Origin: Myxococcales bacterium
GTDB taxonomy: Bacteria > Myxococcota > Polyangia > Polyangiales > Polyangiaceae
Assembly: GCA_020430865.1 (NCBI GenBank)
Contig: JAGQIY010000702.1
Coordinates: 1-6,381 of the forward strand
Length of the DNA: 6,381 nucleotides
Direction of reading: 5' to 3'
Below, piece after piece: positions 5,900-6,381 of this stretch. Numbering within the stretch: position 1 is the stretch's first letter; every line of letters starts with the position of its first letter. The notes under the pieces are model-generated. The model made no database searches. It was not told where the DNA came from and worked only from the letters and a program-made list of their open reading frames with translations. The translations under genes were made by a program, and so were the position numbers.

Positions 5900-6381
5900 A
5901 TGAGCGGAGGCGCCGAAAGAGAGCCCCGAGCCCGCAAGGAACCCCGGGCGCCCGACGTGTCTCGAGCGGGTCTCGAGCGCGCTGCGCTCGGCTACCTCGA
6001 GCGCTTCGACTCCAGCGTGGCGAACCTCAGGCGCGTGCTGACAGACCGCGTCCGCCGCGCGCGTCAACGCAGCAAGGAGCCGATCGACGACGAGACCGCG
6101 AAGGCCCACATCGAGGACCTGCTGAGTCGCTATCAGGACTCGGGCCTGCTGGACGATCACCGCTACGGCGCGAACCTGCTGCTCGGGCTGCGGCGAAGGG
6201 GCGTCTCGAGCCGCGCGGCCCGGCTCAAATTGCTCAGCAAGGGACTGCGAGAGGACCTGGTGCAGGATCTGCTCGGCCGCGAGGCAGAAGAGGCACCTGG
6301 CGACTCCGAGCTCGCAGCCGCGATGGCCTACGTCAGGAAACGTCGACTCGGTCATTACCGCAGGGCGAAGCCCCTGACCGA
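5900..6381 (+). CDS. recX: Regulatory protein RecX (3' truncated by the window end)
   Basis: The frame runs open from ATG 5900 to the window edge, giving the first 160 residues. RecX binds RecA filaments in the cytoplasm and usually blocks their extension, limiting recombination and SOS induction. Recognisable RecX features are the opening helix 'AGLERAALGYLERFDSSVANLRRVL' region (residues 23-47), 'SGLLDDHRYGANLL' (81-94), 'RRRGVSSRAARLKLLSKGL' (98-116) and 'AYVRKRRLGHYR' (143-154), in the order expected for the three-helix repeats of this family. About 22 residues of charged, Arg/Pro-rich sequence precede the first repeat, longer than in short RecX proteins. A GTG at 5957 (residue 20) is an alternative start, but neither site has a good ribosome binding site. 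recA is not seen in the window. The remaining C-terminal repeat should lie beyond base 6381. Confidence 0.88.
   Translation, partial: MSGGAEREPRARKEPRAPDVSRAGLERAALGYLERFDSSVANLRRVLTDRVRRARQRSKEPIDDETAKAHIEDLLSRYQDSGLLDDHRYGANLLLGLRRRGVSSRAARLKLLSKGLREDLVQDLLGREAEEAPGDSELAAAMAYVRKRRLGHYRRAKPLT

Noticed and set aside
5384..6355. 323-codon open frame on the - strand across the small gene and recX
   Set aside because: It is antisense to two better supported genes, one a clear RecX. Its translation is low in complexity and has no recognisable domain; long antisense frames are expected at this GC content.
1..6381. CRISPR array, tRNA or rRNA gene, insertion sequence, toxin-antitoxin or phage-defence module
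   Set aside because: I saw no regularly spaced repeats, tRNA-like arms, transposase motifs or terminal inverted repeats. RecQ and RecX here look like ordinary housekeeping genes rather than parts of a defence island.

Overview
The window is compact, GC-rich bacterial chromosomal DNA: codon third positions are almost all G or C, and long spurious antisense frames accompany the real genes. The gene style (an alga-like CFA-synthase tail, a cytosolic sulfite-oxidase-like protein, Arg/Ala/Glu-rich proteins of unknown function) suggests a myxobacterium or related deltaproteobacterial lineage. That placement is inference; there is no rRNA or other decisive marker here.

Layout, left to right. (1) Bases 1-394 hold the C-terminal end of a cyclopropane-fatty-acyl-phospholipid synthase-like methyltransferase on the + strand. 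(2) Convergent to it, 29 bp away, is a small coiled-coil protein of unknown function on the - strand (424-912). (3) Across a 90 bp divergent spacer is a complete RecQ DNA helicase on the + strand (1003-2931) with helicase, zinc, winged-helix and HRDC modules. (4) RecQ ends inside the 3' end of a CPA1-type Na+/H+ antiporter on the - strand (2915-4576). (5) Twenty-five bp upstream of the antiporter, on the same strand and probably in the same operon, is a cytoplasmic sulfite-oxidase-like molybdopterin oxidoreductase (4602-5291). (6) A divergent control region of about 140-180 bp separates it from a small protein of unknown function (5474-5860, possibly starting at 5435). (7) The window ends inside a recX gene (5900 to beyond 6381), in the same orientation and probably co-transcribed with the small protein.

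Functionally the window carries two recombination and repair factors: RecQ, which unwinds DNA ends and junctions, and RecX, which modulates RecA. They lie in separate transcription units with a cation/proton antiporter and a molybdoenzyme between them. I see no mobile element, CRISPR array, RNA gene or defence cassette. The content is mostly ordinary housekeeping. The points worth a second look are the two unrecognised small proteins, the start sites that lack a normally spaced Shine-Dalgarno but have -10-like hexamers just upstream, the palindrome-bearing divergent promoter region, and the 17 bp 3'-end overlap of recQ with the antiporter gene.
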